This document shows, in pieces, positions 12,678 to 21,553 of a stretch of 64,000 bases of DNA; the stretch's first letter is position 1; the number at the start of each line of letters is the position of its first letter. Below the pieces are notes generated by a model. It did not search any database. It worked only from the letters and a program-made list of their open reading frames with translations, and was not told the origin of the DNA. The stretch is taken from the NCBI GenBank assembly GCA_019828565.1, contig JAHDYR010000004.1:62001-126000 (forward strand), given 5' to 3'. The translations under genes were made by a program, and so were the position numbers. Origin of the DNA: Carpediemonas membranifera. Lineage: Eukaryota > Fornicata.

Positions 12678-13127
12678 TCACCAGCCCTCCTCCGTCACAG
12701 GCCCGGGCCGGACCTCCGTCGCCCGCCTGAACGCGGCCGTCTCCCACATCGCCCTCATCGGGGCGGTGACCATCTCGGGGCCGACGAGCCCGAGCTCCTC
12801 GTGCGTGTTGCGGCCCAGGCCGTACCAGCCGAAGGCTGTGGCCAGCCAGTAGCGGTCGTTCGAGTCTGCCCGGACGGCCGTGACGACCTCGGGGAAGTCC
12901 CACTCGACGTACTCGCTCTCGTTGTGGACGAAGATGCCGTAGAACCCGCTGCCGTCCGCCCGCACGAGCACCCACAGGAACTCGCTATCGAAGTCGTAGT
13001 GCAGGAAGGCGCGGCGCACCTGCCAGGGAAGCGTGACCGGGAACGGCGTGGCGCTCTCCTCCGAGTGGATGTTAAGGTAGGGGCGAAGCCACGCCCTGAC
13101 CGAGCCAGCGCAGTGCAGCCCGCGGTC
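12678..13127 (-). pseudogene. Truncated C-terminal copy of the RCC1-like gene
   Basis: This segment is nearly identical to the 3' part of the full gene at 44381-45992, including the TGA stop. Homology extends through the whole intergenic region back into the end of the AAA+ gene (roughly 12180-13127 matching 43880-44830) and ends abruptly after CGCGGTC at 13127. It therefore marks the right edge of a duplication that carried the WD40-AAA+ gene plus a piece of its downstream neighbour. A 113-residue frame survives (from 13019), but no promoter or N-terminal half is present, so it is probably non-functional. Confidence 0.85.
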
Positions 13128-13158
13128 TTTTCACAAATTTCATCAGCCGTCATTTATC

Positions 13159-13953
13159 TTACACGTCATAGTTAATCTTCCGCACGGGAGCCGAGTACAC
13201 GGGGTTCATGGTGTGCAGCACGGGCTTGTTCTTAGGCTGGGGCCGCAGCCCAAGAGCAGCAGGGCCCTGGAACTTCTCGCTCGAGTACTTGGGGACGGGG
13301 GTAAAGTTACCTTCCCTTCCGCTCCGAACAGTCATCGTAGTCTTAAAAGTGCCAGCGATAGGCCTGGCCTTGGGCGCTGTTTTGGCTCTGCGGGACTTCA
13401 CCTTGACCTCGCGGTAGGGATTGTCGTCAAAATTTTTGCCGGGAGCGGGGCAACCAATCGGCCCGCCGAGGGCAGCCTTATCCCGCGCGTGTTTATCACG
13501 GCGGGCAACCTTCAGGGGGGCGTCATAGTCGTCTGTCTTGTGGACGGGGTAGGAAGTCTGGAATGAGCTGCCGTCCACCGCAGTAAACGGGCGCGGGCAG
13601 CCGAAGTTCTTGCCCAGGCGCTCCTGTTTGACTGGCTTGGCCTTGGGGGAGAAGTACGTGGGTGGAGGGTTGAACGCGCCGTACGCGCTCCCCAGACCAG
13701 AAGACTTCTTCGGACTCGGGGCGTACTTGATGTCTCCTGCAAGGAAGTTTTTGTCTTGCTTCTTTTTCTTCTGTTCCCACTTGTCGCCGGGCGCCAGGGA
13801 GTTCAGCGGGCCGAAGTAGCTTGATCTTGGCCTGCTGTTGGAAAAGTTCTTTCCGGTGGAACTTGTTCTGAACGGCATCGCCTTGGGATCTTTGTATTTT
13901 TCGCCCATGTGCACGTACAGAGCTGGTCCAAAAGCACCATCGTGAAGAACCAT
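13159..13953 (-). CDS. CFAP96: CFAP96/C4orf47 (UPF0602)-like cilium-associated protein
   Basis: A basic protein of 264 residues when started at the ATG at 13953; a 15-residue extension from 13998 lacks family resemblance. The start MVLHDGAFGPALYVHMGEKY resembles the family's F-x-E-x-x-Y-x-x-x-G-D-K-Y beginning. GLGSAYGAFNPPPTYFSPK, GKNFGCP, NPYREV, GTFKTTM, FTPVPKYSSEKF and a tail of the LHTMNPVYSAP kind match the order of short motifs in vertebrate C4orf47. I made this assignment from memory of the family, not a search. Such proteins associate with ciliary microtubules and centrosomes, which suggests a flagellated organism. The gene is intact, with an AT-rich stretch upstream of the start. 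Confidence 0.7.
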   Translation of the reverse strand: MVLHDGAFGPALYVHMGEKYKDPKAMPFRTSSTGKNFSNSRPRSSYFGPLNSLAPGDKWEQKKKKQDKNFLAGDIKYAPSPKKSSGLGSAYGAFNPPPTYFSPKAKPVKQERLGKNFGCPRPFTAVDGSSFQTSYPVHKTDDYDAPLKVARRDKHARDKAALGGPIGCPAPGKNFDDNPYREVKVKSRRAKTAPKARPIAGTFKTTMTVRSGREGNFTPVPKYSSEKFQGPAALGLRPQPKNKPVLHTMNPVYSAPVRKINYDV

Positions 13954-14068
13954 GGTTAAGATTAAGATTTTCAATGAAAACTGTGCTAAACTGCACATTC
14001 CACAATTGAAGTCTGCTATATACGATTGAGAGTTACTTTACTGCTTGCACTGTGCACTCTATGATACT

Positions 14069-15077
14069 TCAACAATGATAAAGGAGAAATCTTGAACCCG
14101 GCGTGCGTTCTTTCACGCAGGCTAAGTACACATTCACTTGCCTGCTTGCGTGCGTCTCTGCATCTGCGCACGCGTTGACCCCACCGAGGACGGTCAACCT
14201 GTTCGACCAGGAGGTCCTCAAGCAGATCGTCAGCATTGTTCAGCAAAAGGTGTCGAAGGCAAAGACAGCGGATCGGTGCAGGTGGATTGGCGACCTGGCG
14301 ATGTGGAGGGACCCTGACATAACCCCACTCGTCCGGGACTTCAGGGAAGCCTACGTTGGAATTGCAGCGCCATTTCAGAGCTGGTTGGGCGAGTACTCCA
14401 CAGCCACCCGGGTCTGGCTCTCGCGCGCGTCACCCGGGTACCTGACCCGTCTTCGTGCTGGATTAGAACGGGTGCGTCCGCTCCTCCATGATCGGCCGGG
14501 TGTTCGACTGGATTTTCTCGACACCCTAGGCGAGCTCGACACTGAGGTTGCCGCCATAGCCGCCGATCATGGCAGGTATCATCCTCGAATACATGCATTG
14601 CCCGAGGGGCAACGGGTGGGTCGCACTGGTACCGTGGCCGAGGCCCTCGTCGGCGTGCTGTCGTGCGTCACGCGCATGAGTGCTGCAGTGACCAAGCTGA
14701 CCGCACCATGCTCTGCCAGAATCCCGCGTGCAAGGGAGCTCCATGGCGCGTTGAACGGCTACGTCGGCATCCCGAGCAGAGAAACATACTTCTCAATCTC
14801 TCTCACCGAGATAAGAGCGCCAGCGAGAACATCCTTTGGTGCACCTTCGATGCAACTTCAGATCAGATAGAGCAATCTCCTTTCCACTACGACTCCCAGA
14901 GAGGTGCTCTTCCTCACTATCATTAACTTGCTAAGTTGAGCAAACACGCGCTGCAGCGCGCGTGATATGCTGCGCACGATTGATAGAGTATGACCATCCT
15001 GATGCTGCTTGGATCACTGTGTGTTTTGGACTCAATTCTAATCCTGCGCACATCAACATGAATGATAAAGGAGAAAT
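14069..15077. repeat. Short direct repeats bounding a 1-kb segment
   Basis: TCAACA plus ATGATAAAGGAGAAAT occurs at 14069-14090, and TCAACATGA plus the same 16 bases at 15053-15077. The segment between holds the ORF at 14103-14870 and about 180 bp of sequence without a gene. The repeats could be remnants of terminal repeats of a small decayed element. Confidence 0.4.
14103..14870 (+). CDS. Hypothetical protein, possibly a decayed gag-like ORF
   Basis: An open frame of 255 codons with no ATG near its 5' end; it opens with GTG after an upstream TAA, and the first in-frame ATG is about codon 67 (MWRDPD...). I do not recognise a known domain. The spacing of PLLxD, ELxxxxA and HxR-type residues resembles the gag-like frame at 33738-34367 in the outer retroelement (FWDSLIPDVVS versus LFDQEVLKQIVS), but this is weak and by eye. 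The first 24 residues look like a signal peptide only if translation began at GTG, so I give that no weight. Best described as an unknown ORF, perhaps an element remnant. Confidence 0.35.
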   Translation: MRSFTQAKYTFTCLLACVSASAHALTPPRTVNLFDQEVLKQIVSIVQQKVSKAKTADRCRWIGDLAMWRDPDITPLVRDFREAYVGIAAPFQSWLGEYSTATRVWLSRASPGYLTRLRAGLERVRPLLHDRPGVRLDFLDTLGELDTEVAAIAADHGRYHPRIHALPEGQRVGRTGTVAEALVGVLSCVTRMSAAVTKLTAPCSARIPRARELHGALNGYVGIPSRETYFSISLTEIRAPARTSFGAPSMQLQIR

Positions 15078-15170
15078 GGCCGACTGTCAGGGTCACTGGC
15101 CTCGTAGAAGTGACGGAGGACACTGAGTTGACGACGCAGTTTAAGGCTCATCGCATGACATTTTTGCACG

Positions 15171-15893
15171 ATGTTGGGATTCGCCTATCGCCAACGCCTG
15201 CGGCTAATTCGCGCTGCCCTTGTCGAAGGAGATTCTACAGAGCTCTTGAAGCAGTTGCTGATGCTTTTCGCGCCGTTGCTTTCTGCTCTAGCATTCTTTT
15301 GCCCAACTTTGCCCTTTGGTGCTGCCAGATACGTTGGCATCGCACTCATCGGCTCTTCAGTTCTAGGAACGATCCACTACTTCAGCCAATCGACGAAATA
15401 CTACCCGTTCAAGCGCGTCTACGGCTCCCCGACCAAAGCCCGCTCGCTCTTCAAAAAGACGGTCTCTGGCCCACCAGCGGAGATCAAAACAATGCACGTG
15501 CCCCGCCCCTCTTCATTCTCCATCGCTTGCATCCGCAACTTCGACGCCATCTCCATTTTCATTCTTTGTGCACCCGCAGTTGGCCTCCCCGGCACCCGAT
15601 CCATCGTTGCCGCGGTAATGGCGAGGCTCATGTGCTATGCCTTTTCCCTTCACGCAGAATACCGCGTCAAGCAGGAGGCGATTTGGTCGCGCGGCGCCTA
15701 CGACGTCTTGTTCGAGACAACAGCGGCGGCGATTCCATCCGTCACGGTCGCCACACAGACTGGAAACCCGCGGACTGGCACTCGGGTCGGTGGTACAACG
15801 AGAGGGTCTCGCGATAGGACACCGACCATGGTCCTTCCGTCTGGACGGGCCCTCCCCGCCCATATGTTGAGCCCTGGTCGTCGCGTGCTCTGA
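15171..15893 (+). CDS. Hypothetical multi-pass membrane protein
   Basis: A 240-residue frame from ATG 15171. Hydrophobic stretches lie at about residues 29-48, 52-71, 125-140 and 143-160, suggesting four membrane segments in two hairpins joined by a basic loop (KRVYGSPTKARSLFKK). The C-terminal 50 residues are polar, Arg- and Thr-rich and probably disordered. I do not recognise the family. It is intact, converges on the HECT gene with an 84-bp gap, and an AGTAAA on its own strand (15970-15975) could end its transcript. Confidence 0.55.
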   Translation: MLGFAYRQRLRLIRAALVEGDSTELLKQLLMLFAPLLSALAFFCPTLPFGAARYVGIALIGSSVLGTIHYFSQSTKYYPFKRVYGSPTKARSLFKKTVSGPPAEIKTMHVPRPSSFSIACIRNFDAISIFILCAPAVGLPGTRSIVAAVMARLMCYAFSLHAEYRVKQEAIWSRGAYDVLFETTAAAIPSVTVATQTGNPRTGTRVGGTTRGSRDRTPTMVLPSGRALPAHMLSPGRRVL

Positions 15894-15977
15894 TAGCTGC
15901 TCCATTTACATGATACATTGCAAAACACATAAATCGAGCTCAATGCTGTCGTTTATCATACTGTTACAAAGTAAAGC

Positions 15978-18900
15978 CTAGCTCAATCCAAACTCGGCGT
16001 TGATGCCCTCGGCAAGAGCCATCTTCAGCCGTTCTTCCATCACATCCTTCCTCTCGAACCTTGTGATCTTGAGCAGGTTAAAGCACGTGGACGCCGAGGG
16101 AATCCTCGACGGCCCCTCCACGACTTGGACAGTCAGAGGCGGCTGGAAAGCAGCCACACCACCGGCGGGCGGGTGTCGCTGCCCCGTCATAAAGTGAAGC
16201 AAGGCCGAGACATCCGAATCTGGCCAGGAAGCGAGCACGTTGAAGAACATGATGACGCCCCTGTCAGCACGGGTAGCGTTCTTCACGGCGATGTTGTCGA
16301 TGACTTCCATGGCACTGCATGCACGCTGACCGAAGAGGAAGAGGTCGAGCTCGGTCGAGTTGAGGCTGCCAAGGTTCACAATCGGGCAAACGGAGTCGAA
16401 ACCACGGACAAAGGCGTCAAGTGGGGTCGACACAAGCTTCAGACGCCGTGACACGATTAGATCAATGTACGAGGCCTTGTTGTCATCAGTGACCGGGATG
16501 CTCGATCCACCCGGGACGAGATCAGTGCCGTCGGCGTCAGTGAACGTCAAGCCTGGGATCATATCCACCGAGTTGTCTCGGATAAACTGAATTTGATTCC
16601 GATATAGATCCGGGTCTAGATCTCGAAGATCTTGGTATCCAATCGCGTTTCCAAGAATCATTTTGAGAACGATCGGTGCGAGTCTCCCCGAAGGCACGAG
16701 ACTGTGCCTGCAGGCCTTGGCGAAGAACTGGCCGGCAAACCTGCACATTCCGAGGTCAGCATTCGGCACGAGACAGTGGCCATTGGGTGTGCTGTCGAAG
16801 AGCGTCCGATCGTCGAACAGCGCCTTGGTCAGGAGTGTGACGAGTTCCTTCCTGCAGCCCAGCACGTCTATGGCCCTTTCCGCCTTAAACTCGACCCGCC
16901 AGTCGTGCTGCAGCTCGACGGCCGACACTGCTTCGAACGCTTCTCTGGTTGTCTGTACGATGTTCCTCCTCACGACCTCCATCTTCACCACAGGGCCGTG
17001 GATGAACTTGACCTGGGCCCTGACCAACCTCTCCTTGATGGAAAAGGGGACGATATGCGGCATAGTTTCGTGCAGGATAAGGGCAGTCTCACGAGTCAAC
17101 CCCGTCATGTAAAACACGTCTGCCTGGACGAGGTGGGTCGTGGTATTGACCTCGTACAATCTATTGAGGCATGTGGCCAGGTGGACAGCAGTGGCACTGC
17201 TCAGGGCAGCGGGGGTCGACCTGCTGGCACTGGCCATGGGGTCGACGCCGTACGCCATGGCAAGCTCGGCCGCCTGCTCGCTTGGCTCGGTAAGGAGAGT
17301 GTGGAGCTTGGTGAGGCATGCCTTGATGATCTCCTGAGCTTCTGTGGCAGCTATGAGCGGCTTAGAGAGGTAGAGGTGGATGGTAGCGACCCGCATGAGC
17401 TCACTGACGACCTTCACCATCTGGTCGAAGCGGGGGGAGGCAGGGGCAGCGCACACGTCTGCGAGGACAAATGCCGTGCGGAACCAATCGACCAGGCGGG
17501 CCCAGTACTGGATGGGCGAGAGTCCGCTGGCGCTTCTTTGGGCAGCAAAGTGCGTCGCCAGCTTCTTCGAGTGCGAGTCGTGCTTCCGGGTAGCAAAGGT
17601 GGTTACGCCCTCAGCCCTGGCGTTCTCCACGGCCAGCAGATCTGACACGGATACCTGTACGAGCATCGAATGGATGTCTTCGACACTCAGTGAGATATCG
17701 AGGCCGAGAGACACCATAGCGGCTGGGGCTGCAGACAGCGAGCAGGGCGGGAGGTGTGCGAGCAGGGCGCACTCGAGCTGTCTGAGGACAGTGTTCGTGC
17801 TCTGGATCATGGGTCGCAGGGGGGAGTGGAATGCCGTGGTGATGGTCTCCTTGGACGACGTCGGACGGAGTGACCGGCGTCTGTTGGGTGAGAATATCGG
17901 TGAGAGCGGCACAGACCGGATCACGCGTGCGGGGACGGCCTGCTCGATGGTCTGCTCCAGGTAGGGGGCTGGTACGCCCATGATCCAACATGCTACGGCG
18001 ATAATGTCGGCCATGGTGTCCTCGGCGATGGCGCTGTCGTCTCTGCTCGCTACAATGATGTACAGAGGCACGCGGTGGGCTCCGTATAGCGGAAGGGCGG
18101 GCTGCATCGGCATCTGCCGTGCCATAGGTGCCATACTCGCTAAGAGGTCGAGCGCGGCGGTGACTGGAATGATCCCGACCTTCTTATGTATACTGACGGG
18201 GTTTGTTACATTGGGCACACGGTAAATGCCGGCCAGGAGACGCAGTGAGGTCCAAATGACCGGGGCAAGGGCGGGAGAGAGCGGGGACTCCGTGATGAGG
18301 GCGGCAAGGAGAGTTGTCGCGGCAGTGACATCCTGAATAGACCGACACAACCTCCCGACCTCATCAATTGATGTCGTCAAATGCCGGGCCAGGACACCGC
18401 TGTCCACGGCCATGGGCGACTGGTGGTAGAGCGAGCCGAGCACCGCCAGACCGCCCGGAGTGGTGCACAGGACCTGGGTGAGTGCGGCAGGGTCTACGTC
18501 GGAGTCTCTGAGGTAAATGGGTGCGCGGAGGAGGAGGGTGATGGCGTCACTGCGGACGGCCACGGGAAGGTCGGCCAGTCGGGTGAGGAGGCGGACAACG
18601 AGGGCGTCGGGGAGTCTCTGGTTGTCCTCGAGAGCGAGTGTGACCAGCTGGCCGATATCCGAGTCGGGGGTGGAGTCTGCGAGTTCACTGACTGCAGCAG
18701 CGGCGACGGCACTCTTCAGTTCAGGGGTTGACCGAAGTATGGTCGGGTCTCGGAGCTCCTTGAGCACAGGGAGCAGCGTCTTCACGAGCATCGGCCTGTG
18801 GGAGAGAGTGCTCAGGATAGCGTCCCGCCTAAGCGCGGGAAACGGCGCCAGCTGGTCCAAGAGCACAGCGATTGTCTTATCGGGGAGCATGTCCTCGAAT

Positions 18901-21200
18901 GAAAGCAAATCCTGCACATGGCCGTGGATCTCATCGACCCTGGCCTGGCTGAGGTCGAGGCCCTTGATCTGGGCGTGGATGAGGGTCGTGAGGGCAGTCA
19001 CCGCGCTGTGGGGGAGTCGGAGCAGCTGGACAATAGTGGGGAGGCCGTCGCTGTGGGAGACGGCGGCCTCAGCGGCAACACGGCTGACTGCTCTTACGAA
19101 GCAGCTGGCCTGGACGGAGGTGAGTGTCGCCAGAGGGGTCTGCTTGGCTACGTTGAGCATATCCTCAAGCGTTGCCCCCGCCTCCTTTGCGATCGTGGCG
19201 TACCTCAGCACGTGTGTCTCTTCAGCGTCAGGTCGGGCCCCGCCCAGCGCGTAAAGGACGGTAAACTGCGCCTTGAGGAGGTCACCTGGGGTAGCCCTCT
19301 CATGTGTGGCGGCCACAGGTGCGAGTATGGCCGCGTGGTCGAGGGCCGTTTGGTACTCGGCCTCGGTGGGGGTGCGGCCGACGAAGAGAGTGTCGAAGAT
19401 CTGGGCGAGCCAAGCTGGGATGTACTCAAGAGAATCCAGGGACGTTGCTATTGGGGTCAGCATGCGGCATAGCTTAGATGTGGTCAGCGGGTGGTACCTG
19501 AACACCGTTTGCAGCAGATTAGAGCTCACCACGGGATACTGGCACCGCGCCGTGGAGATGTAGTGCAGGAGAAGGACGGGGGTGAGGTCGGCCGTGTAGT
19601 CCGTGAGCGGGCCGTACGCCAGGACCTTGGGGACGCTGAAGAACTCGCAGACGATGCCGTGCATGAGGGTTGAGTAGAGCGTGCTCCTTGGAAAGCGGGG
19701 GACGTCGAGTGTCGCGTCCAGTAGCTTCCTGACCATCCTCTGGTCGAGCGAGTGCCGGGCGGACCCGAGCTTGTAAAGACAGTAGCTCACAACCAAGGCC
19801 CCGCACCCGTCAGTACCGTCTAGTAAATCCATCGTTTGCAGGGTGAGCGGCAGGGTGTGCGGGGCGATGTCCCGGGGCAGGTCAGAGTCAAGCATGGCTG
19901 CGGCGAGGACCACAGTCTCCGCCATGCCCCACTTGCTGCCGCTGAGCTTCAGGGGTGCGAGTACTGCCGCAGTTAGAGTGGGTCGGGTGGAGGGCGTGGC
20001 GATGGCGTATGAAAGAACACTGAGGATGGCAGTCAGGTCGTTTGAATTAATCACCCGCTCGAACCAGTACCGCTTGAGCTCGTTGCACTCCTCCTGGATG
20101 CTCGGGGTCAACCCGTGACCCAGACACGGGAGGAACCCCGCATAGATAAGGATTGGCGGGGGGTCAGCCATGTTCTGAGCCAACGTGAGCAGATGGCGCT
20201 GCACCTTGGCGGTCGTGTCAGTCGCGAAGGAGGAGGCGGAGGCAATAGTGTATAGGCAGAGTGTGTTCAGGAGCATGCTGCCGTCCGTGGTCCCGGGTGC
20301 ACGGGCAGCCTCGAGGTTGAGCAAGGGTTCGATGAAAGTGTGGAGCTTGGCTGCAGAGTCGACCCGGCTTGAGGCGACGACGTCAGCGAGCATGACGAGG
20401 AGGCCCGAGAGGGAAGACGTCAGGCCCTGGGTCATATCAGTGGACAGCGTGACCCCAGAGGGCACATGGCGCACCACAGCTTGTCTGGCGAGCAGGGAAG
20501 CTACAGAGGAGAGCAGCGAGTCCGGCACAGACCCGCGCAGAGTCGGGGCGACAGAGAGAGCAGGGTCGACCCGTTCATGGAGCAGTAGCAGGCAGTAGCC
20601 GGCCAGAGGACGGTGGTCTGGCCCTACACCGAGGTGCTGGACCTCTATGATGGAAGTTACTGACAGGGCGAAGTCCAAGGAGAGCGGGGCGAGGGCGGCC
20701 CTGAAGGTCTCGAGGACGTCAGCGGGGAGCTCGGTCGAGGGAAGGTCAAAGGAGCTGATGGGCAGGTGGATGAGGGGCGGGATGCTGTGGATGCCGAGGG
20801 GCGCGGGGGGCATGTCGTTGAGACAGGCGCCGAGGAAGGTCAGAGCTTGCGTCACAGTCGTCTGGAAGGGATAAGTCTCCTTGGGGAGTGTCAGCACGTC
20901 TAGCAGAGCCCTTGCTGTGGATATGGGATGGTCTGCTACCGTCTTGAGGGCGTTGATGAGGAAGGACTCAATCGTTGTGTCGATGCTCAGAGAGCCGTCC
21001 AAGGGCTCGTCGTCGACCTTGTTCCGCTCAGGGCTGTTCTCTGAGATTGAATGTAAAGATGCCATGAGATTTGCTGAAGGGGATGAGGTGCTTGGCTTGG
21101 TTCGCGGTGATGGAGGCACAACTCGTCGCGGAGAAGAGCCAGGCGGCCGATCCCGCGGCCTGCGTGTGCCAAACACGCTTTTGAGCTTGAATAACGCCAT
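15978..21200 (-). CDS. HECT-domain E3 ubiquitin ligase
   Basis: A single intact frame of 1,740 residues. The C-terminal about 350 residues are a HECT domain: an N-lobe around LVPNADLGMCRFAGQFFAKA, GLTFTDADG, a C-lobe with LLHFMTGQRHPPAGG, and the catalytic-loop motif SASTCFNLLK with the predicted thioester cysteine at residue 1706. It ends in EFGLS, like the hydrophobic tail typical of HECT proteins, so TAG at 15978-15980 is a genuine stop. The start is Ser/Pro/Arg-rich and disordered; residues about 60-1250 look like a long alpha-helical solenoid without a domain I can name. HECT ligases accept ubiquitin from an E2 on the cysteine and pass it to a substrate lysine. The substrate is not deducible. 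Confidence 0.93.
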   Translation of the reverse strand: MALFKLKSVFGTRRPRDRPPGSSPRRVVPPSPRTKPSTSSPSANLMASLHSISENSPERNKVDDEPLDGSLSIDTTIESFLINALKTVADHPISTARALLDVLTLPKETYPFQTTVTQALTFLGACLNDMPPAPLGIHSIPPLIHLPISSFDLPSTELPADVLETFRAALAPLSLDFALSVTSIIEVQHLGVGPDHRPLAGYCLLLLHERVDPALSVAPTLRGSVPDSLLSSVASLLARQAVVRHVPSGVTLSTDMTQGLTSSLSGLLVMLADVVASSRVDSAAKLHTFIEPLLNLEAARAPGTTDGSMLLNTLCLYTIASASSFATDTTAKVQRHLLTLAQNMADPPPILIYAGFLPCLGHGLTPSIQEECNELKRYWFERVINSNDLTAILSVLSYAIATPSTRPTLTAAVLAPLKLSGSKWGMAETVVLAAAMLDSDLPRDIAPHTLPLTLQTMDLLDGTDGCGALVVSYCLYKLGSARHSLDQRMVRKLLDATLDVPRFPRSTLYSTLMHGIVCEFFSVPKVLAYGPLTDYTADLTPVLLLHYISTARCQYPVVSSNLLQTVFRYHPLTTSKLCRMLTPIATSLDSLEYIPAWLAQIFDTLFVGRTPTEAEYQTALDHAAILAPVAATHERATPGDLLKAQFTVLYALGGARPDAEETHVLRYATIAKEAGATLEDMLNVAKQTPLATLTSVQASCFVRAVSRVAAEAAVSHSDGLPTIVQLLRLPHSAVTALTTLIHAQIKGLDLSQARVDEIHGHVQDLLSFEDMLPDKTIAVLLDQLAPFPALRRDAILSTLSHRPMLVKTLLPVLKELRDPTILRSTPELKSAVAAAAVSELADSTPDSDIGQLVTLALEDNQRLPDALVVRLLTRLADLPVAVRSDAITLLLRAPIYLRDSDVDPAALTQVLCTTPGGLAVLGSLYHQSPMAVDSGVLARHLTTSIDEVGRLCRSIQDVTAATTLLAALITESPLSPALAPVIWTSLRLLAGIYRVPNVTNPVSIHKKVGIIPVTAALDLLASMAPMARQMPMQPALPLYGAHRVPLYIIVASRDDSAIAEDTMADIIAVACWIMGVPAPYLEQTIEQAVPARVIRSVPLSPIFSPNRRRSLRPTSSKETITTAFHSPLRPMIQSTNTVLRQLECALLAHLPPCSLSAAPAAMVSLGLDISLSVEDIHSMLVQVSVSDLLAVENARAEGVTTFATRKHDSHSKKLATHFAAQRSASGLSPIQYWARLVDWFRTAFVLADVCAAPASPRFDQMVKVVSELMRVATIHLYLSKPLIAATEAQEIIKACLTKLHTLLTEPSEQAAELAMAYGVDPMASASRSTPAALSSATAVHLATCLNRLYEVNTTTHLVQADVFYMTGLTRETALILHETMPHIVPFSIKERLVRAQVKFIHGPVVKMEVVRRNIVQTTREAFEAVSAVELQHDWRVEFKAERAIDVLGCRKELVTLLTKALFDDRTLFDSTPNGHCLVPNADLGMCRFAGQFFAKACRHSLVPSGRLAPIVLKMILGNAIGYQDLRDLDPDLYRNQIQFIRDNSVDMIPGLTFTDADGTDLVPGGSSIPVTDDNKASYIDLIVSRRLKLVSTPLDAFVRGFDSVCPIVNLGSLNSTELDLFLFGQRACSAMEVIDNIAVKNATRADRGVIMFFNVLASWPDSDVSALLHFMTGQRHPPAGGVAAFQPPLTVQVVEGPSRIPSASTCFNLLKITRFERKDVMEERLKMALAEGINAEFGLS

Positions 21201-21553
21201 CTAATACCGATATAAGGCGGTCTATCCGACGTTTAGCTCAGGCTGTTGATCGAAACTCGCGATCGGAGTCACTCAGAATTCACACGAGACTGAGTGATGA
21301 GGTGCTTAGATAGGCATTCCACGCTGTGAATCGGGTGAATCCGGGTCTGATTGTGTTTAAAAACGGTGTGTTTAAAAACGGTTTCCCGGTATTGACACAT
21401 TTATGAACCCGTCAACCCGGTTGACTCATATTGTCTGGAAAAAACGCTCGAAGTGACGACTGTATGCCCTAATACTGTCATGTGTCTCGAACCCAGCCAC
21501 CATTCAGCCGCTCAATCAGAACCACTCATTTTTTCCGAACAGACCGCGGCAAA
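21201..21553. promoter_or_regulatory. Divergent promoter region between the HECT and IQ-motif genes
   Basis: An AT-richer spacer between two outward-facing genes. It contains an 8-bp perfect inverted repeat TCACTCAG (21269-21276) and CTGAGTGA (21290-21297), a 15-bp tandem duplication GTGTTTAAAAACGGT (21353-21367 and 21368-21382), and the near-perfect palindrome GTCAACCCGGTTGAC (21411-21425). TTATATCGGTATTAG sits directly before the HECT start on the minus strand. These are candidate control sites; no factor can be named. Confidence 0.45.

Noticed and set aside
12528-13175. Plus-strand ORF of 215 codons over the RCC1 fragment (and its twin at 44231-45262)
   Set aside because: It is antisense to RCC1-type coding sequence; the minus strand carries the conserved blades.
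14103-14175. Signal peptide on the hypothetical ORF
   Set aside because: It would require initiation at GTG; there is no ATG upstream of codon 67.
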